Source: Dyadobacter subterraneus (GTDB lineage: Bacteria > Bacteroidota > Bacteroidia > Cytophagales > Spirosomataceae). Taken from it: 64,000 nucleotides of DNA. How positions within the stretch are numbered: position 1 is the stretch's first letter; every line of letters starts with the position of its first letter. The translations under genes were made by a program, and so were the position numbers. The stretch spans positions 124,001 to 188,000 of the forward strand of contig NZ_JACYGY010000002.1 in the NCBI RefSeq assembly GCF_015221875.1. The letters are read 5' to 3'. This document shows positions 28,414 to 38,572 of this stretch, in pieces. The notes beneath the pieces are model-generated. The model worked only from the letters and a program-made list of their open reading frames with translations. It ran no database searches and was not told where the DNA came from.

Positions 28414-28506
28414 GCGTTTAAGATATCCAATGAGCTCAAACGTATACTCTGGCACAGTTATTTAATAGAACATTTACAAGAATAAGTTTAACCTAAATTA
28501 AATGTT

Positions 28507-29415
28507 ATGGAGAATAAGAATAATACAGGCCTTGTTATTGGCTTAATCATTATGACCGTTGTTGCTGCCGTTTTTGGATATCTATACTATCAGGAACGGA
28601 ACATCACAACAAAACAGGAAGCAGATTTGGAAGTTCGTGTGAATGAACTGGCAATGAACGAGATCAAACTCGATTCCATTTCAAAACAACTTGATGCAAA
28701 AATTATTGAAGTACAAGGACTTGGCGGAAACATTGAAGAACTCCAAAAAGCCAAAGCTGATTTAGAAAAAGATCGTGCAGCATTACGCAAAGGCACAATT
28801 ACACTAGGAAACAAAATCAAGGAATACGAAACATTCCTTACTAAAAAAGACGAAGAAATTGCACAGCTGAGAGAAGAAAACCAACAGCTGATCAGTAAAA
28901 CTGAGACGTTGACTCAGGAAAAAGCGGAGTTGGAAACCAGCAAAAAAGCTGTTTCAGATTCACTTTCAGGTGTAGTAACAAAAAATGCGGAATTGGAATC
29001 CAAAGTTACAATGGCTGCCGCTCTGCGTGCACGTAACGTAAAAGTGTATGCAATTTCATCAAAAGGAAAAGTTCGTGAGGGAGAAAATGTAAAATCGAAA
29101 CGTATTGATAAGATTCGTGTAGACTTTATCCTTGAAAAAAATCCGTTGACTCAAACAGACAGCAAAAAAATATATCTGCGCGTGATTGATCCAAGCGGTG
29201 CAACAATCGCTGATGACGCAACTGGTTCCGGCAAATTTGATTTTAACGGTCAGGAACAAGGTTATACGATCAGCCAGGATGTGCTTTACAGCAATAACAA
29301 CCAGGATGTGAGTATCCTGTATGATAGAAATGCCGCTTTCAAATCCGGAACGTATACAATTGAATTGTATTCAGAAGGATTTCAGGTTGGACAAGGATCA
29401 TTTTCTGTGAAGTAA
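28507..29415 (+). CDS. Membrane-anchored coiled-coil protein of unknown function
   Basis: 302 residues. A single N-terminal transmembrane helix (about 8-27, LVIGLIIMTVVAAVFGYLYY) is followed by a long heptad-rich region (about 30-165, high in Glu, Lys, Leu, Gln; for example KADLEKDRAALRKG and REENQQLISKTETLTQEKAELE). A beta-rich C-terminal domain follows (about 175-302; KIRVDFILEKNPLTQTDSKKIYL, RVIDPSGATIADDATGSG). No enzyme motif is visible. It is transcribed alone between two terminators. An extracytoplasmic spacer or scaffold is plausible from the layout only. Confidence 0.8.
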   Translation: MENKNNTGLVIGLIIMTVVAAVFGYLYYQERNITTKQEADLEVRVNELAMNEIKLDSISKQLDAKIIEVQGLGGNIEELQKAKADLEKDRAALRKGTITLGNKIKEYETFLTKKDEEIAQLREENQQLISKTETLTQEKAELETSKKAVSDSLSGVVTKNAELESKVTMAAALRARNVKVYAISSKGKVREGENVKSKRIDKIRVDFILEKNPLTQTDSKKIYLRVIDPSGATIADDATGSGKFDFNGQEQGYTISQDVLYSNNNQDVSILYDRNAAFKSGTYTIELYSEGFQVGQGSFSVK

Positions 29416-29433
29416 AATAGTTGATAGTTAATC

Positions 29434-29478
29434 AAAGCCGGAGAACAGGATTTATAACCTTGTTCTCCGGCTTTTTTA
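29434..29478 (+). terminator. Terminator after the coiled-coil gene
   Basis: Perfect 14-bp stem (29434-29447 with 29461-29474), with part of the loop also able to pair, followed by TTTTTT. Confidence 0.92.
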
Positions 29479-29655
29479 TGCCAAAGAAAATAAATGTAGC
29501 ACGTAATCAGTTTATTTTATTACAGCCTCAATCTAAAAACCCGAAATAATTGCTTAAACAAATAAATGTTTAAAATTTGGTCATAATTCCTATCTTGCGC
29601 TATTAAAACCACCTGGCACGAGCGTATTGCCAAATAAAATACTTCTATTTTCTTT

Positions 29656-31146
29656 ATGACTTCGACTCTATCACAGAAGCACCCTCGCGGTCTTTATGTT
29701 TTGTTTTTTGCTGAAATGTGGGAGCGTTTCAGTTTTTATGGCATGCGGGCCATTCTTCTGCTTTTTCTTTTGGATAATGTCAGAGGCGGTATGGGTCTTG
29801 AAGCCGCCGAAGCTGCTGCTGTTTATGGATTATACACTTCTTCGGTTTACTTATTAACACTTCCTGGCGGCTGGCTGGCCGACAATATTCTTGGACAAAA
29901 GAAGGCGATCTGGTATGGCGGGATTGTCATTATGATCGGTCATATTATTCTCGCAATTCCGGGAGGCACCGGTATCTTTTTTATTGGTTTAATCACTGTG
30001 GCTATCGGAACAGGGTTACTGAAAGCCAATATCAGTTCAATTGTTGGTGAATTATACCCGGAAGGCGGTGCAAGACGCGATGCAGCCTTTTCCATTTTTT
30101 ATATGGGAATAAATCTCGGTTCGGTATTAGGGATTACAATTGTAGGATTTCTAGGTCAGAAAATTAACTGGCACATGGGCTTTGGCGCAGCTGCTGTCGG
30201 CATGTTACTTGGGCTGACTGTTTTCCGTTATGGAAGCAAAAAATATCTGCAAGGTTTTGGAGAAGTTCCAGCCGCCAAAATCAGTACTCCCGCATCTGTT
30301 GCGAAATCTGGTTCAGATAAAAAACTTGGTTATGGTCTTGTTGCCATGCTGGTTTTATTCCTATCGGCCTTACAATTAAAAGGATACATCGATATGACCA
30401 CCGCTCAGGGTCTCGCGCAAGGAGCAGGTATTATCATCGTAACCGTTTCTTTGTTCTACTTCATTTATATCCTCGTTGCAGGAGGATTAGATCCGGTTGA
30501 AAGAAAAAGAATTTATGTATTAATCGTTTTCTTCCTTGCCGCAGCAATATTCTGGTCTGGATTTGAGCAAGCGGGTTCTTCCCTTCAGATTTTTGCAGAA
30601 CGCTATACACAGCGTACTTTTGGTGGTTGGGAAATGCCTTCAAGCTGGTTCCAGAATTTCAACGGGACTTTCATATTGATTTTTGCCCCGGTTATGGCAA
30701 GTTTGTGGATTTATCTTTCTGCCAAAGGAATAAACCCGGCGACGCCGATTAAATTTGCCATCGCACTGTTACTTGTAGGAACCGGATTTTTTATCATGGA
30801 AATGGCATCTAAAATTGCTGTAACCGGCCAGTTGGCTTCTCCCCTGTTTTTGACATTTACCTATCTGACACATACAATTGGCGAGCTTTGTCTGAGTCCG
30901 GTTGGGTTGAGTTCTTATACCAAACTGGCACCAAAACGTTATGTCAGCCAGTTAATGGGCGTCTGGTTTGTGGCTGCTTCACTTGGAAACCTTATCGCAG
31001 GTTTGTTTGCAGGTGGTTTTGATGAAGAAAATTTACAGCAAATGCCGGCATTATTCCATCAGGTAACCTTATTCTCTGTTGGATTCGGATTACTACTGTT
31101 GTTATTCTGGAAACCGGTAAAAAACTGGATGGGCGGAATTCAGTAG
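29656..31146 (+). CDS. POT/PTR-family proton-coupled peptide transporter
   Basis: Major-facilitator protein of 496 residues with about 12-14 membrane segments, importing di- and tripeptides with protons. The family's N-terminal block is present: ErF-type EMWERFSFYGMRAILLLFLL (the ExxERF motif, Glu and Arg in the first helix), and GGWLADNILGQKKAIWYGG. Further diagnostic: the FYMGINLGSVLG stretch and SGFEQAGSSLQIFAERYT. It is followed convergently by an M28 aminopeptidase and then an M13 peptidase, which suggests a shared role in peptide use. No terminator is seen in the 30 nt before the M28 gene. Confidence 0.92.
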   Translation: MTSTLSQKHPRGLYVLFFAEMWERFSFYGMRAILLLFLLDNVRGGMGLEAAEAAAVYGLYTSSVYLLTLPGGWLADNILGQKKAIWYGGIVIMIGHIILAIPGGTGIFFIGLITVAIGTGLLKANISSIVGELYPEGGARRDAAFSIFYMGINLGSVLGITIVGFLGQKINWHMGFGAAAVGMLLGLTVFRYGSKKYLQGFGEVPAAKISTPASVAKSGSDKKLGYGLVAMLVLFLSALQLKGYIDMTTAQGLAQGAGIIIVTVSLFYFIYILVAGGLDPVERKRIYVLIVFFLAAAIFWSGFEQAGSSLQIFAERYTQRTFGGWEMPSSWFQNFNGTFILIFAPVMASLWIYLSAKGINPATPIKFAIALLLVGTGFFIMEMASKIAVTGQLASPLFLTFTYLTHTIGELCLSPVGLSSYTKLAPKRYVSQLMGVWFVAASLGNLIAGLFAGGFDEENLQQMPALFHQVTLFSVGFGLLLLLFWKPVKNWMGGIQ

Positions 31147-31176
31147 TTAGCTGTTAGCTCAAAGTTATGAACAATG

Positions 31177-32826
31177 TTATTTCCCCATTGACTTATCCCG
31201 GACCGCTTTAAATTCCGAACCCTTTTTCCAGCCCGGAAAAGTCGCTTCGTTACTTAAACTATACCCCACATTGAATAGCAATTGCATGTCTTCTATAATT
31301 CCTGATATATCCCAAGAAGGAGAATATTCATCGGCTGGCGAATGATACCTGTTATCGTTATACTCTTTTTTCTGCGCTTCTCCCCACGCCTCTCCATGCT
31401 CCACAGAAACTGAACCGTTTTCAATATATAATGCAGGAATTCCAACTTTTGCAAAATTGAAATGATCAGAACGGAAATACCAACCGCCCGATGGATCCGG
31501 TTCGCCACGTGTGGTACGTCCTTGCCTTGCCGCAGCTTCCTCGGCATAATCATCCAGATCGGATTGTCCTTTTCCTACCAAAATGATATCTTTCATTTTC
31601 CCGAAAGGCTGCAAAACATCCATATTGATATCAGCGACGGTTTTATTGACAGGATAAACCGGATGCGAGGTATAGTATTCTGATCCCAGCAAACCTTGTT
31701 CTTCCGCTGTAACAGATAAAAACAAAATCGACCTTGAAGGCTTTTTACTAAGTTTGGTAAAGGCACTGGCAATTTCCAGTAAAGCCGCAGTTCCAGATGC
31801 ATTATCAGCAGCACCGTTATAAATCGAATCACCTTTGATTGCTTCACCCTTTCCAAAATGATCCCAGTGTGCAGAATAAATTATGTATTCATCCTTACGA
31901 TCTGTTCCTGGCAAAAGTGCCAATACGTTATTAGAAGTTGATTTTTTAATTTTATTATTGATAACAAGCGATGTTTTTAAATTCAGAGGAACCGGTTTAA
32001 ATCCTTTTTTCCCCGCCTGGATAAGCAAAGTATCCGAAACTCCGGCAAGCTGAAATAATTTCTTAGCTGATTCAGAAGTAATCCAGCCTTCCATATTGGC
32101 TCTTGACATATTATTATCTTCCGAATCCAGATACAATTTTGATTTTGACCAACCACTTCTAACAACGGCCCAGCCATAACTCGCAGGTTTGGTATCATGA
32201 ATGATCAAAACTCCCGCAGCACCCTGACGTGCCGCTTCCTCAAATTTGTAAGTCCAGCGACCATAATAAGTCATGGTTTTTCCTTTGAACAAAGTACTAT
32301 CCACAAAACCCGGATCATTCACCATCACCACAACCGTTTTCCCTTTCACATCCAGTCCCTCATAATCATTCCAGCCATATTCAGGTGCTACAATTCCGTA
32401 ACCGGCAAAAATCAGATCCGAATTTTCAACCTTAACCTGATCCTGTACACGTCTGGAAGCGGCAACAAAATCATCCAAATATTTCAGCGTTACATTTCCT
32501 TTTTTATTTTTTATAACAAGTGATCCGGAAGGTTTTGACATAATATCAACCATCGGGACTTTTTGAAAAAAACTATCTCCATTACCCGGTTTCAAGCCCA
32601 GTTTTTCAAATTCAGTTTTCAAATACTGAATCGTTTTTTCTTCACCGGTTGAAAATGGCTTTCTGCCTTCCAGTGAATCCGAAGCCAAAACAGCGATTTG
32701 TTGTGAAAAAACCTTACCGTCAATCGGCGATAAGGGTACATCCCTTTCCGATTTTTCAGCTTTTTTACAACCAGTGAGAACCAGACCAAAAAGGGCGGCG
32801 TAACAGAGAATGTCTTTTATTTTCAT
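31177..32826 (-). CDS. M28-family zinc aminopeptidase lipoprotein with PA domain
   Basis: The ATG at 32826 opens a lipoprotein signal (lipobox VLTGC, Cys20); upstream codons are in frame but not needed. Total 549 residues. A protease-associated (PA) domain (about 115-260) precedes or inserts before the M28 catalytic domain. Metal and catalytic motifs: HWDHFG, DNASGTAALLEIA, AEEQGLLGSEY, NMDVLQP and a C-terminal FRSDHFNFA His. The enzyme should release N-terminal amino acids from peptides outside the cytoplasmic membrane. It is divergent from the M13 gene. Confidence 0.92.
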   Translation of the reverse strand: MKIKDILCYAALFGLVLTGCKKAEKSERDVPLSPIDGKVFSQQIAVLASDSLEGRKPFSTGEEKTIQYLKTEFEKLGLKPGNGDSFFQKVPMVDIMSKPSGSLVIKNKKGNVTLKYLDDFVAASRRVQDQVKVENSDLIFAGYGIVAPEYGWNDYEGLDVKGKTVVVMVNDPGFVDSTLFKGKTMTYYGRWTYKFEEAARQGAAGVLIIHDTKPASYGWAVVRSGWSKSKLYLDSEDNNMSRANMEGWITSESAKKLFQLAGVSDTLLIQAGKKGFKPVPLNLKTSLVINNKIKKSTSNNVLALLPGTDRKDEYIIYSAHWDHFGKGEAIKGDSIYNGAADNASGTAALLEIASAFTKLSKKPSRSILFLSVTAEEQGLLGSEYYTSHPVYPVNKTVADINMDVLQPFGKMKDIILVGKGQSDLDDYAEEAAARQGRTTRGEPDPSGGWYFRSDHFNFAKVGIPALYIENGSVSVEHGEAWGEAQKKEYNDNRYHSPADEYSPSWDISGIIEDMQLLFNVGYSLSNEATFPGWKKGSEFKAVRDKSMGK

Positions 32827-32989
32827 TTGATAAGCGATAAAGTGTTTAGAAAATTTCTGTCGGGACACAGAAACCATACTACTTTTTGTTAAACGATAAA
32901 GATAAACCGATCATCATTATGTTAATAAACTTATTTGTTTAAATAATTACATTTGCTTACATAGTATAATCAACAGCAAATTATTTAAT

Positions 32990-35038
32990 ATGAAATCAGC
33001 TTTTTTGAAATGGTCTGTGATGGCGTCCTTAGTCGTTGTCTGTGCATCCTGTAACAAAGAAAAAGACAAAGAATCCACAACTGAAAAAGTCCCGGGATTT
33101 TCCCTAACATCACTTGACTCAACCGTTAAAGCCTGTGATGATTTCGACACGTATGTCAACGGAGGATGGAAAAAACTCAATCCAATTCCGGGAACAGAAA
33201 GTCGCTGGGGTGCTTTTGGTATTTTGGATAAAGAAAATAAGGAAGTAAGATTAAAGGGAATCATTCAGGAAATTACGGATAATAAAGACCGCAAAAAGGG
33301 AAGTGAAGAACAGCAGATTGCAGATTATTATCAATCTTTTCTTGATACTGTAACTGTTGAAAAACGTGGTATTGAGCCATTGAAACCTTACCTTGATAAA
33401 ATTGAAGCTGTAAAATCGCTGAAAGATCTTGCCTCAGTTACCGGAGAATTACAAAAAGTTGGTGTTTCTACCGTTCTTGGTTTTGGTGTTGAAGGTGATT
33501 TAAAAAACAGCAAAATGAATGTGCTGTATGAAGGACAGGACGGATTGAGTCTGGGTGAAAAAAGTTACTATGAAAGAACAGATTCCAGCACCGTAAAAGT
33601 GCGCAATGAATTTGTGAAACACGTGGATAACATGTTTGGTTTTGCCGGTTTTAAAGATCCGAATCCTGGAAGAACAATATTGGATTTTGAAACGAAGGTT
33701 GCCAAATTGCAATTAACAAATGTAGAACTTCGTGATCCTGTTAAAACATATAACAAGACTGCTTTTAAAGATTTCAAATTGTTGGCTCCTGATTTTGATT
33801 TGCAGGAATTTGCAGACAAGCAGGATATTAAAACAGATACGGTCATTGTACAAAATACCGCTTACCTGAAAGGTGTAAATGCCTTGTTAAAAGCAACACC
33901 TTTGGCCACATTGAAATTATATACCCGCTGGCAGTTGCTTTCAACCTTTGCCGGATATCTTCCAAAAAGTTTTGACAAAGAAGATTTCCACTTTTTCAGC
34001 ACAGTAATGCGTGGTACTAAACAGCAAAGAGCACGTACTGAACGCGCAATTAGATCAACCGATGGGCTTTTGGGAATGCCGTTAGGAAAACTTTTCTCAA
34101 AGAAATATTTCCCGGAAGAAGACAAAAAGAAAGTGTCTGAAATGATTGAAAACGTGCGCAGCGTTTACGGTGAACGAATTGACAAACTTACCTGGATGAG
34201 CGATTCAACAAAGGCGAGAGCGCACAAAAAACTAAAAGCATTTACGTACAAAATCGGTTATCCTGACAAATGGAAGAATTATTCTTCTATTGAAATTGCT
34301 CCTGATAAATTGTTTGAAAATGTGATTTCAGCTTCTTTATTCCAACATAAAGAAAGTGTCAAAAAAATTGGAAAAGAAGTTGACAAGAGTGAGTGGTTGA
34401 TGACGCCGCAAACAGTGAATGCCTATTACAATCCTTTGAACAACGAGGTTGTTTTCCCGGCTGGAATTTTACAGCCGCCATTTTACAACAGAAACGCTGA
34501 CGATGCGATCAATTATGGTGGTATTATCGCAGTTATCGGTCATGAATTTACGCACGGATTTGACGATCAGGGATCTCAGTTTGATGAAGAAGGAAATCTT
34601 AAAAACTGGTGGACAGCTTCGGATCGTACTAATTTTGATAAATTGACAAAAAAATACATTGACTATTTCAGTGGAATTGAGGCATTACCAGGATTTAAAA
34701 TCAATGGTGCTTTGACAATTGGGGAAAACGTAGCAGATTTAGGTGGATTAACGCTTGCTTACTACGCATTGGAAAAATCACTGAAAGGCAAACCGGAACC
34801 TGCACCGATCGACGGATTTACATGGAAACAGCGTTTTTTCCTTGGTTGGGGCCAAGTTTGGCATATGAATACCACAAATGAAGCCTTGCAAAATCAAATC
34901 CAGACGGATCCGCATGCACCGGCAAAAGATCGTATCAATGGTCCGCTACCGCATTTGAAAGAATTCCAGGATGCATGGAATTGTGGACCAGGAAGTAAAA
35001 TGATTTTACCGGAAGCTTCGAGAATTGTGATTTGGTAG
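32990..35038 (+). CDS. M13-family (neprilysin-like) zinc endopeptidase lipoprotein
   Basis: 682 residues. The signal peptide ends at a plausible lipobox (VCASC, Cys21). An M13 N-terminal domain is followed by the catalytic domain with the zinc motif in VIGHEFTHGFDDQGSQFD, the third zinc ligand Glu in ENVADLGGLTLAYYAL, and the substrate-binding NAYYNPLNNEVVFPAGILQPPF. All expected residues are present, so it should be active. It cleaves short peptides in the envelope or outside, complementing the neighbouring aminopeptidase and peptide transporter. The start codon is 35-40 nt after a TACATTTG box, which lacks a -33 element. Confidence 0.93.
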   Translation: MKSAFLKWSVMASLVVVCASCNKEKDKESTTEKVPGFSLTSLDSTVKACDDFDTYVNGGWKKLNPIPGTESRWGAFGILDKENKEVRLKGIIQEITDNKDRKKGSEEQQIADYYQSFLDTVTVEKRGIEPLKPYLDKIEAVKSLKDLASVTGELQKVGVSTVLGFGVEGDLKNSKMNVLYEGQDGLSLGEKSYYERTDSSTVKVRNEFVKHVDNMFGFAGFKDPNPGRTILDFETKVAKLQLTNVELRDPVKTYNKTAFKDFKLLAPDFDLQEFADKQDIKTDTVIVQNTAYLKGVNALLKATPLATLKLYTRWQLLSTFAGYLPKSFDKEDFHFFSTVMRGTKQQRARTERAIRSTDGLLGMPLGKLFSKKYFPEEDKKKVSEMIENVRSVYGERIDKLTWMSDSTKARAHKKLKAFTYKIGYPDKWKNYSSIEIAPDKLFENVISASLFQHKESVKKIGKEVDKSEWLMTPQTVNAYYNPLNNEVVFPAGILQPPFYNRNADDAINYGGIIAVIGHEFTHGFDDQGSQFDEEGNLKNWWTASDRTNFDKLTKKYIDYFSGIEALPGFKINGALTIGENVADLGGLTLAYYALEKSLKGKPEPAPIDGFTWKQRFFLGWGQVWHMNTTNEALQNQIQTDPHAPAKDRINGPLPHLKEFQDAWNCGPGSKMILPEASRIVIW

Positions 35039-35064
35039 AAAAGCTTTTAATAAATTGGTTAAAC

Positions 35065-35103
35065 AAAAACGGAGTCAGGTTTGAAAGCCTGACTCCGTTT
35101 TTG
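35065..35103. terminator. Bidirectional terminator between the M13 gene and the XylR-type regulator
   Basis: Stem of 14-15 bp (35065-35079 with 35088-35102), 8-nt loop, flanked by A and T runs, between convergent genes. Confidence 0.92.
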
Positions 35104-35126
35104 TTTTTAGTAAACATTTTTAACAC

Positions 35127-36290
35127 TTATTTCCCGGCCAAATAGCGATTCCGGTATTCACTCGGATTGCACCCTTTTACCTGACGGAATTGTCTTGCTA
35201 TATTTTTACTATCTGTTAATCCCATATCCAGCGCAATTTCAAAAACTGACATATCGGTATCCAGTAATTTTTGTGTGAATTTTTCAATTCTCAGATTATA
35301 GATGTACTTATAAATCGGATAACCCATGACTTCAATAAAGCGTTTTTCCAAAGCTCGTCTGGATAATGGCACCTGTTTTACCACTTCATCCACATGCAGG
35401 TTTTTATCAATATTCTGATGGATGTATTTTAACGATGCCGCAATGTGATCATCATTAGTAGCATAGATATCCGTTGAGTGTCGTGTGATTACCTGCGTTG
35501 GTTTTACGATAATGTCGTGAAAATCATGCATCCCGTTTTTGATCATATGATGCAATAATTTGGCTGCATCATATCCGCCTTTCTCTGCATCCTGACCAAC
35601 ACTTGACAGTGGCGGATCGGAGAATTCACAGATCATTTCGTCATTATCAACACCCAAAACTGCCATTTCTTCGGGTATCCGGATTCCATATAGTCGGCAT
35701 GCTTCTGTGATATGCTGGCCTTGGTTATCATCACAAGCCATTAAAGCAATAGGTTTGGGAAGCGATTTAAGCCATTTTCCTATGGAATTGGGTTTGTAAT
35801 ACCAAAGCTCGGAAGGCCTTGCCATTTTATGTTCAAAAAAATGAACTTTGTAGCCCGCCCGCGTTACTCTTTCTTCAAATCCCTCGGCCCTTTCCTGCGA
35901 CCAGACAATATCTTTAAATCCGTAAAAAGCGAAGTTTTTAAACCCTTTTTTCAAAAAATAATCCGCGCCCATGCCACCGGCTTCATGGTGTGCGCCGGTA
36001 ATGTTGGGAATTTCATCAAAACGTTTTTTAAAATCCTGCGCAATTACCGGAATCCCGGCTTCTGTAATTTTTCCAATATTCGGATCATTGTAAAATTGCC
36101 CGATCATTCCATCGGCACCCCATTCCAGCGCCCATTTCAAAATACCTTCAATACCAACAGTTTCACGGTGAAAAAGCGGCATTCTGGTAAAAATCCATGG
36201 CCCATGTTCTCTGGAATATTTGGCAATACCCTTCAAAAGTGCCTTGCTGTATTCCTCGGCAAAATCAATCAGTAAGATAATTTTATACAT
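35127..36290 (-). CDS. XylR-type transcriptional regulator (sugar-binding domain plus AraC HTH)
   Basis: 387 residues. Residues about 1-275 form a LacI/periplasmic-binding-like sensor domain (opening KIILLIDFAEEYSKALLKGIAKYSREHG; VLGVDNDEMICEFSDPPLSSV, as in XylR). Residues about 285-385 form the AraC DNA-binding domain with two helix-turn-helix units (VPLSRRALEKRF, FEIALDMGLTDSKNIARQFRQVKGCNPSEYR). It lies directly upstream of the permease-kinase-GH20 genes on the same strand and is the obvious candidate regulator of this amino-sugar locus. Its ligand is unknown; the fold does not reveal the sugar. Confidence 0.92.
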   Translation of the reverse strand: MYKIILLIDFAEEYSKALLKGIAKYSREHGPWIFTRMPLFHRETVGIEGILKWALEWGADGMIGQFYNDPNIGKITEAGIPVIAQDFKKRFDEIPNITGAHHEAGGMGADYFLKKGFKNFAFYGFKDIVWSQERAEGFEERVTRAGYKVHFFEHKMARPSELWYYKPNSIGKWLKSLPKPIALMACDDNQGQHITEACRLYGIRIPEEMAVLGVDNDEMICEFSDPPLSSVGQDAEKGGYDAAKLLHHMIKNGMHDFHDIIVKPTQVITRHSTDIYATNDDHIAASLKYIHQNIDKNLHVDEVVKQVPLSRRALEKRFIEVMGYPIYKYIYNLRIEKFTQKLLDTDMSVFEIALDMGLTDSKNIARQFRQVKGCNPSEYRNRYLAGK

Positions 36291-36363
36291 AACAGATTGT
36301 GCGCTAATAAGCTCGAAATAATAGAATCCGGTTAGAATTTAAGAATTTTCTCCCACAATTTCC

Positions 36364-37614
36364 CTACGCAAATAATTCCTTAAAACTTTTAACCGTATCA
36401 TTATTAACCAAAGGCTTCGCCCAAACGCCGATACTCAAAATATATCCAAGTGTTACAAGTAAGAAAAGCATGGCAAGTTTCAATCCGAACAATTCACCCA
36501 ATCCACCGATGATCAGCGGCACAACAGCACCACCGGCAATTCCCGCACACAAAATTCCGGAAAATGTGCCATGATGATTGGGAACAGAATTAAGCGCCAG
36601 TGAAAAAATAACAGAATACATTACCGAGGCAAAAAAGCCGGTCAGTGCAAAAGCGTATAAGCTTACTTCCTTCGATCCGAAAAGAGCCGCCAGCAAAGAA
36701 ATAATTGCCCCGATTGTGAAGAAAATTAATACTTTCCGGCTGTCGAGAAGTTTTAAAAGAATTAGTCCGAGGAAACATCCGATAGTCAATAAACCCCAGA
36801 AATAAGAGATAACCGAGGCGCCAATTGTAGCCGGATCCACATTGTGATAGGTTTGTAAAAATTTGGAAATCCAGTTCGCAATTCCCTGTTCCGTACCCAC
36901 GTAAGCGAAAATTCCAAAAAAGAAAAGCAGCACGGATTTATTAGCAAGAAGCTCGGTAAAAGCTTTTCCCACATCAATTTTTTCATCTTCTTTCAGATCA
37001 ACTTTCGGGAATTTCACCAAGGCAATAATCACAACCATCAGCAAAGAAATGACTGCAAAAACCCAGTAAAGTGATACCCATTTCAAATTTTCGGGAACGA
37101 GATTATTCAGAATATCAATCAGAAAACCCGAATTTGAAGAGTGTACATTGAGTACCAGATAACTATAAAGTAGCGGACTGAGGAAGGAAGCTGCTCCAAA
37201 AAATAACTGGGCAAGAACAGAATTAAAAGCAAATTTCTCCTCCCCGCCCGCTACCCGTAACAACGGATTGATCACGACCTGTAACATGGCCATACCAACA
37301 CCTATGAGGAAAAGCGAAGACAAGGCAATTGAAAACCCCGGAATCACTGCAAAAAGCAATGCGCCGCCAAAAGAAAGAATAAAAGCCAATAGCAAAACCG
37401 TTTTTTCGCCATATTTCTCCACCATTAAACCTGCCGGAATCGACATCACGCCATAAGCCACGAAAAAAGCAAAGGGAAGAAAACCGGCCAATCCGATACT
37501 GAGATCAAAACTTTCAACAATGTCAGGAATGATTGGGCCTAAAATGTTGGTAAGGAAAGATATTACAAAGAAAATCAGTAATATCAGTATAACGATAAAT
37601 GCATTTCGCTTCAT
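36364..37614 (-). CDS. MFS sugar permease, NagP/FucP-like (FGHS family)
   Basis: The ATG at 37614 (MKRNAFIVILILLIFFV) is preferred; it gives 416 residues and 12 membrane segments. Family marks of the fucose/glucose/galactose permease group: FFVAYGVMSIPAGLMVEKYGEK, NPLLRVAGGEEKFAFN, and the late FSLALNSVPNHHGTFSGILCAGIAGGA. GlcNAc-specific members are called NagP. The location between a ROK kinase and the regulator, with GH20 beyond, makes GlcNAc the likely substrate. Substrate choice is inference. It is separated from the ROK gene by 59 nt. Confidence 0.85.
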   Translation of the reverse strand: MKRNAFIVILILLIFFVISFLTNILGPIIPDIVESFDLSIGLAGFLPFAFFVAYGVMSIPAGLMVEKYGEKTVLLLAFILSFGGALLFAVIPGFSIALSSLFLIGVGMAMLQVVINPLLRVAGGEEKFAFNSVLAQLFFGAASFLSPLLYSYLVLNVHSSNSGFLIDILNNLVPENLKWVSLYWVFAVISLLMVVIIALVKFPKVDLKEDEKIDVGKAFTELLANKSVLLFFFGIFAYVGTEQGIANWISKFLQTYHNVDPATIGASVISYFWGLLTIGCFLGLILLKLLDSRKVLIFFTIGAIISLLAALFGSKEVSLYAFALTGFFASVMYSVIFSLALNSVPNHHGTFSGILCAGIAGGAVVPLIIGGLGELFGLKLAMLFLLVTLGYILSIGVWAKPLVNNDTVKSFKELFA

Positions 37615-37673
37615 AAGGTGGGTTTGAAAGGGTATACTTAACGGAATTGCAAGATACCATTGTCCGGTCAAGA

Positions 37674-38504
37674 TTATTGATCCATTAGTGCCGCAGCGCC
37701 CAGCAGAGCAATATTTTCGTTTTCAGAAAGCAATAAGGTAAGACGTTTGATGGATTCGGGATAAGCAAAATCTTTCAGACTGTCCAGCATGCTGGTTTTG
37801 AAAAACCTGTGTGCTTTTGTCAAAGAACCACCCAAAATAATGGCTTCCGGATCATAGGTATACATGATCGTTTTGATTACAACACCCAAATGATTTCCAA
37901 ATTCCTCCCAAATTTTTATGACTTTGGAATCGCCTTTTATCGCCGCTTCATGTGCATCAAAAGCATCCATTCCTAATGTATCTTCAAAAAAACGGTTGCA
38001 GACGTAATTTTCCAGAATGGAATCCCGGTAAGGCAGCATGCCAATTTCTCCGGCCCCACAATTATTTCCGGGATACAATTCATTATTAATAATTACACCT
38101 GATCCTATACCCGTCCCGATTGCCATCCCAACAACGGATTTGTATTTTTTTGCAGCACCAAAACGATGCTCTCCCAGGGTAAAACAGTTTACATCGTTAT
38201 TGATTGAGACAGGAAGATTAAACTCTTTTTCAACAAGATCACGCAATGCAACCTCTTCCCACGACGGAATATTCATTACGTTGTAAACAATTCCTTTGTC
38301 CACATTCACCACAGAAGGTACACCAATACCAATTCCTTTAACCGGATATTTAGTGTAGGGACGAATTAAATCCATGAGCTGGGATAAGGTAGAGGAAAGT
38401 GATTCCTTGTTTTCAAGCAGCACATTACTCTGACTGGTAATGGATCCGCCCAATTCTATCCCGGCACGCATGTTGGTCCCACCGATATCTACGCCTATAT
38501 TCAT
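37674..38504 (-). CDS. ROK-family sugar kinase lacking the zinc cysteine motif
   Basis: 276 residues. The ATP-binding start DIGGTNMRAGIELGG and the ROK core (GIGVPSVVNVDKG, SINNDVNCFTLGE, GMAIGTGIGSGVIINNELYPG) are clear, as is the catalytic Asp in NNDVN. The usual zinc-binding His and CxCGxxGC cluster is absent: after GAGEIG the sequence reads MLPYRDSILENYVCNRFF. Cys-poor ROK kinases exist, so it may still be active. In this setting it would phosphorylate imported GlcNAc or a related sugar. It follows GH20, 126 nt away, across a long palindrome. Confidence 0.85.
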   Translation of the reverse strand: MNIGVDIGGTNMRAGIELGGSITSQSNVLLENKESLSSTLSQLMDLIRPYTKYPVKGIGIGVPSVVNVDKGIVYNVMNIPSWEEVALRDLVEKEFNLPVSINNDVNCFTLGEHRFGAAKKYKSVVGMAIGTGIGSGVIINNELYPGNNCGAGEIGMLPYRDSILENYVCNRFFEDTLGMDAFDAHEAAIKGDSKVIKIWEEFGNHLGVVIKTIMYTYDPEAIILGGSLTKAHRFFKTSMLDSLKDFAYPESIKRLTLLLSENENIALLGAAALMDQ

Positions 38505-38572
38505 TAAAAAAACAGAAGTGATTAATTTTATTAGATATGCTTATTTAATAGTCTTTTTAGTGAGTATCGGGC

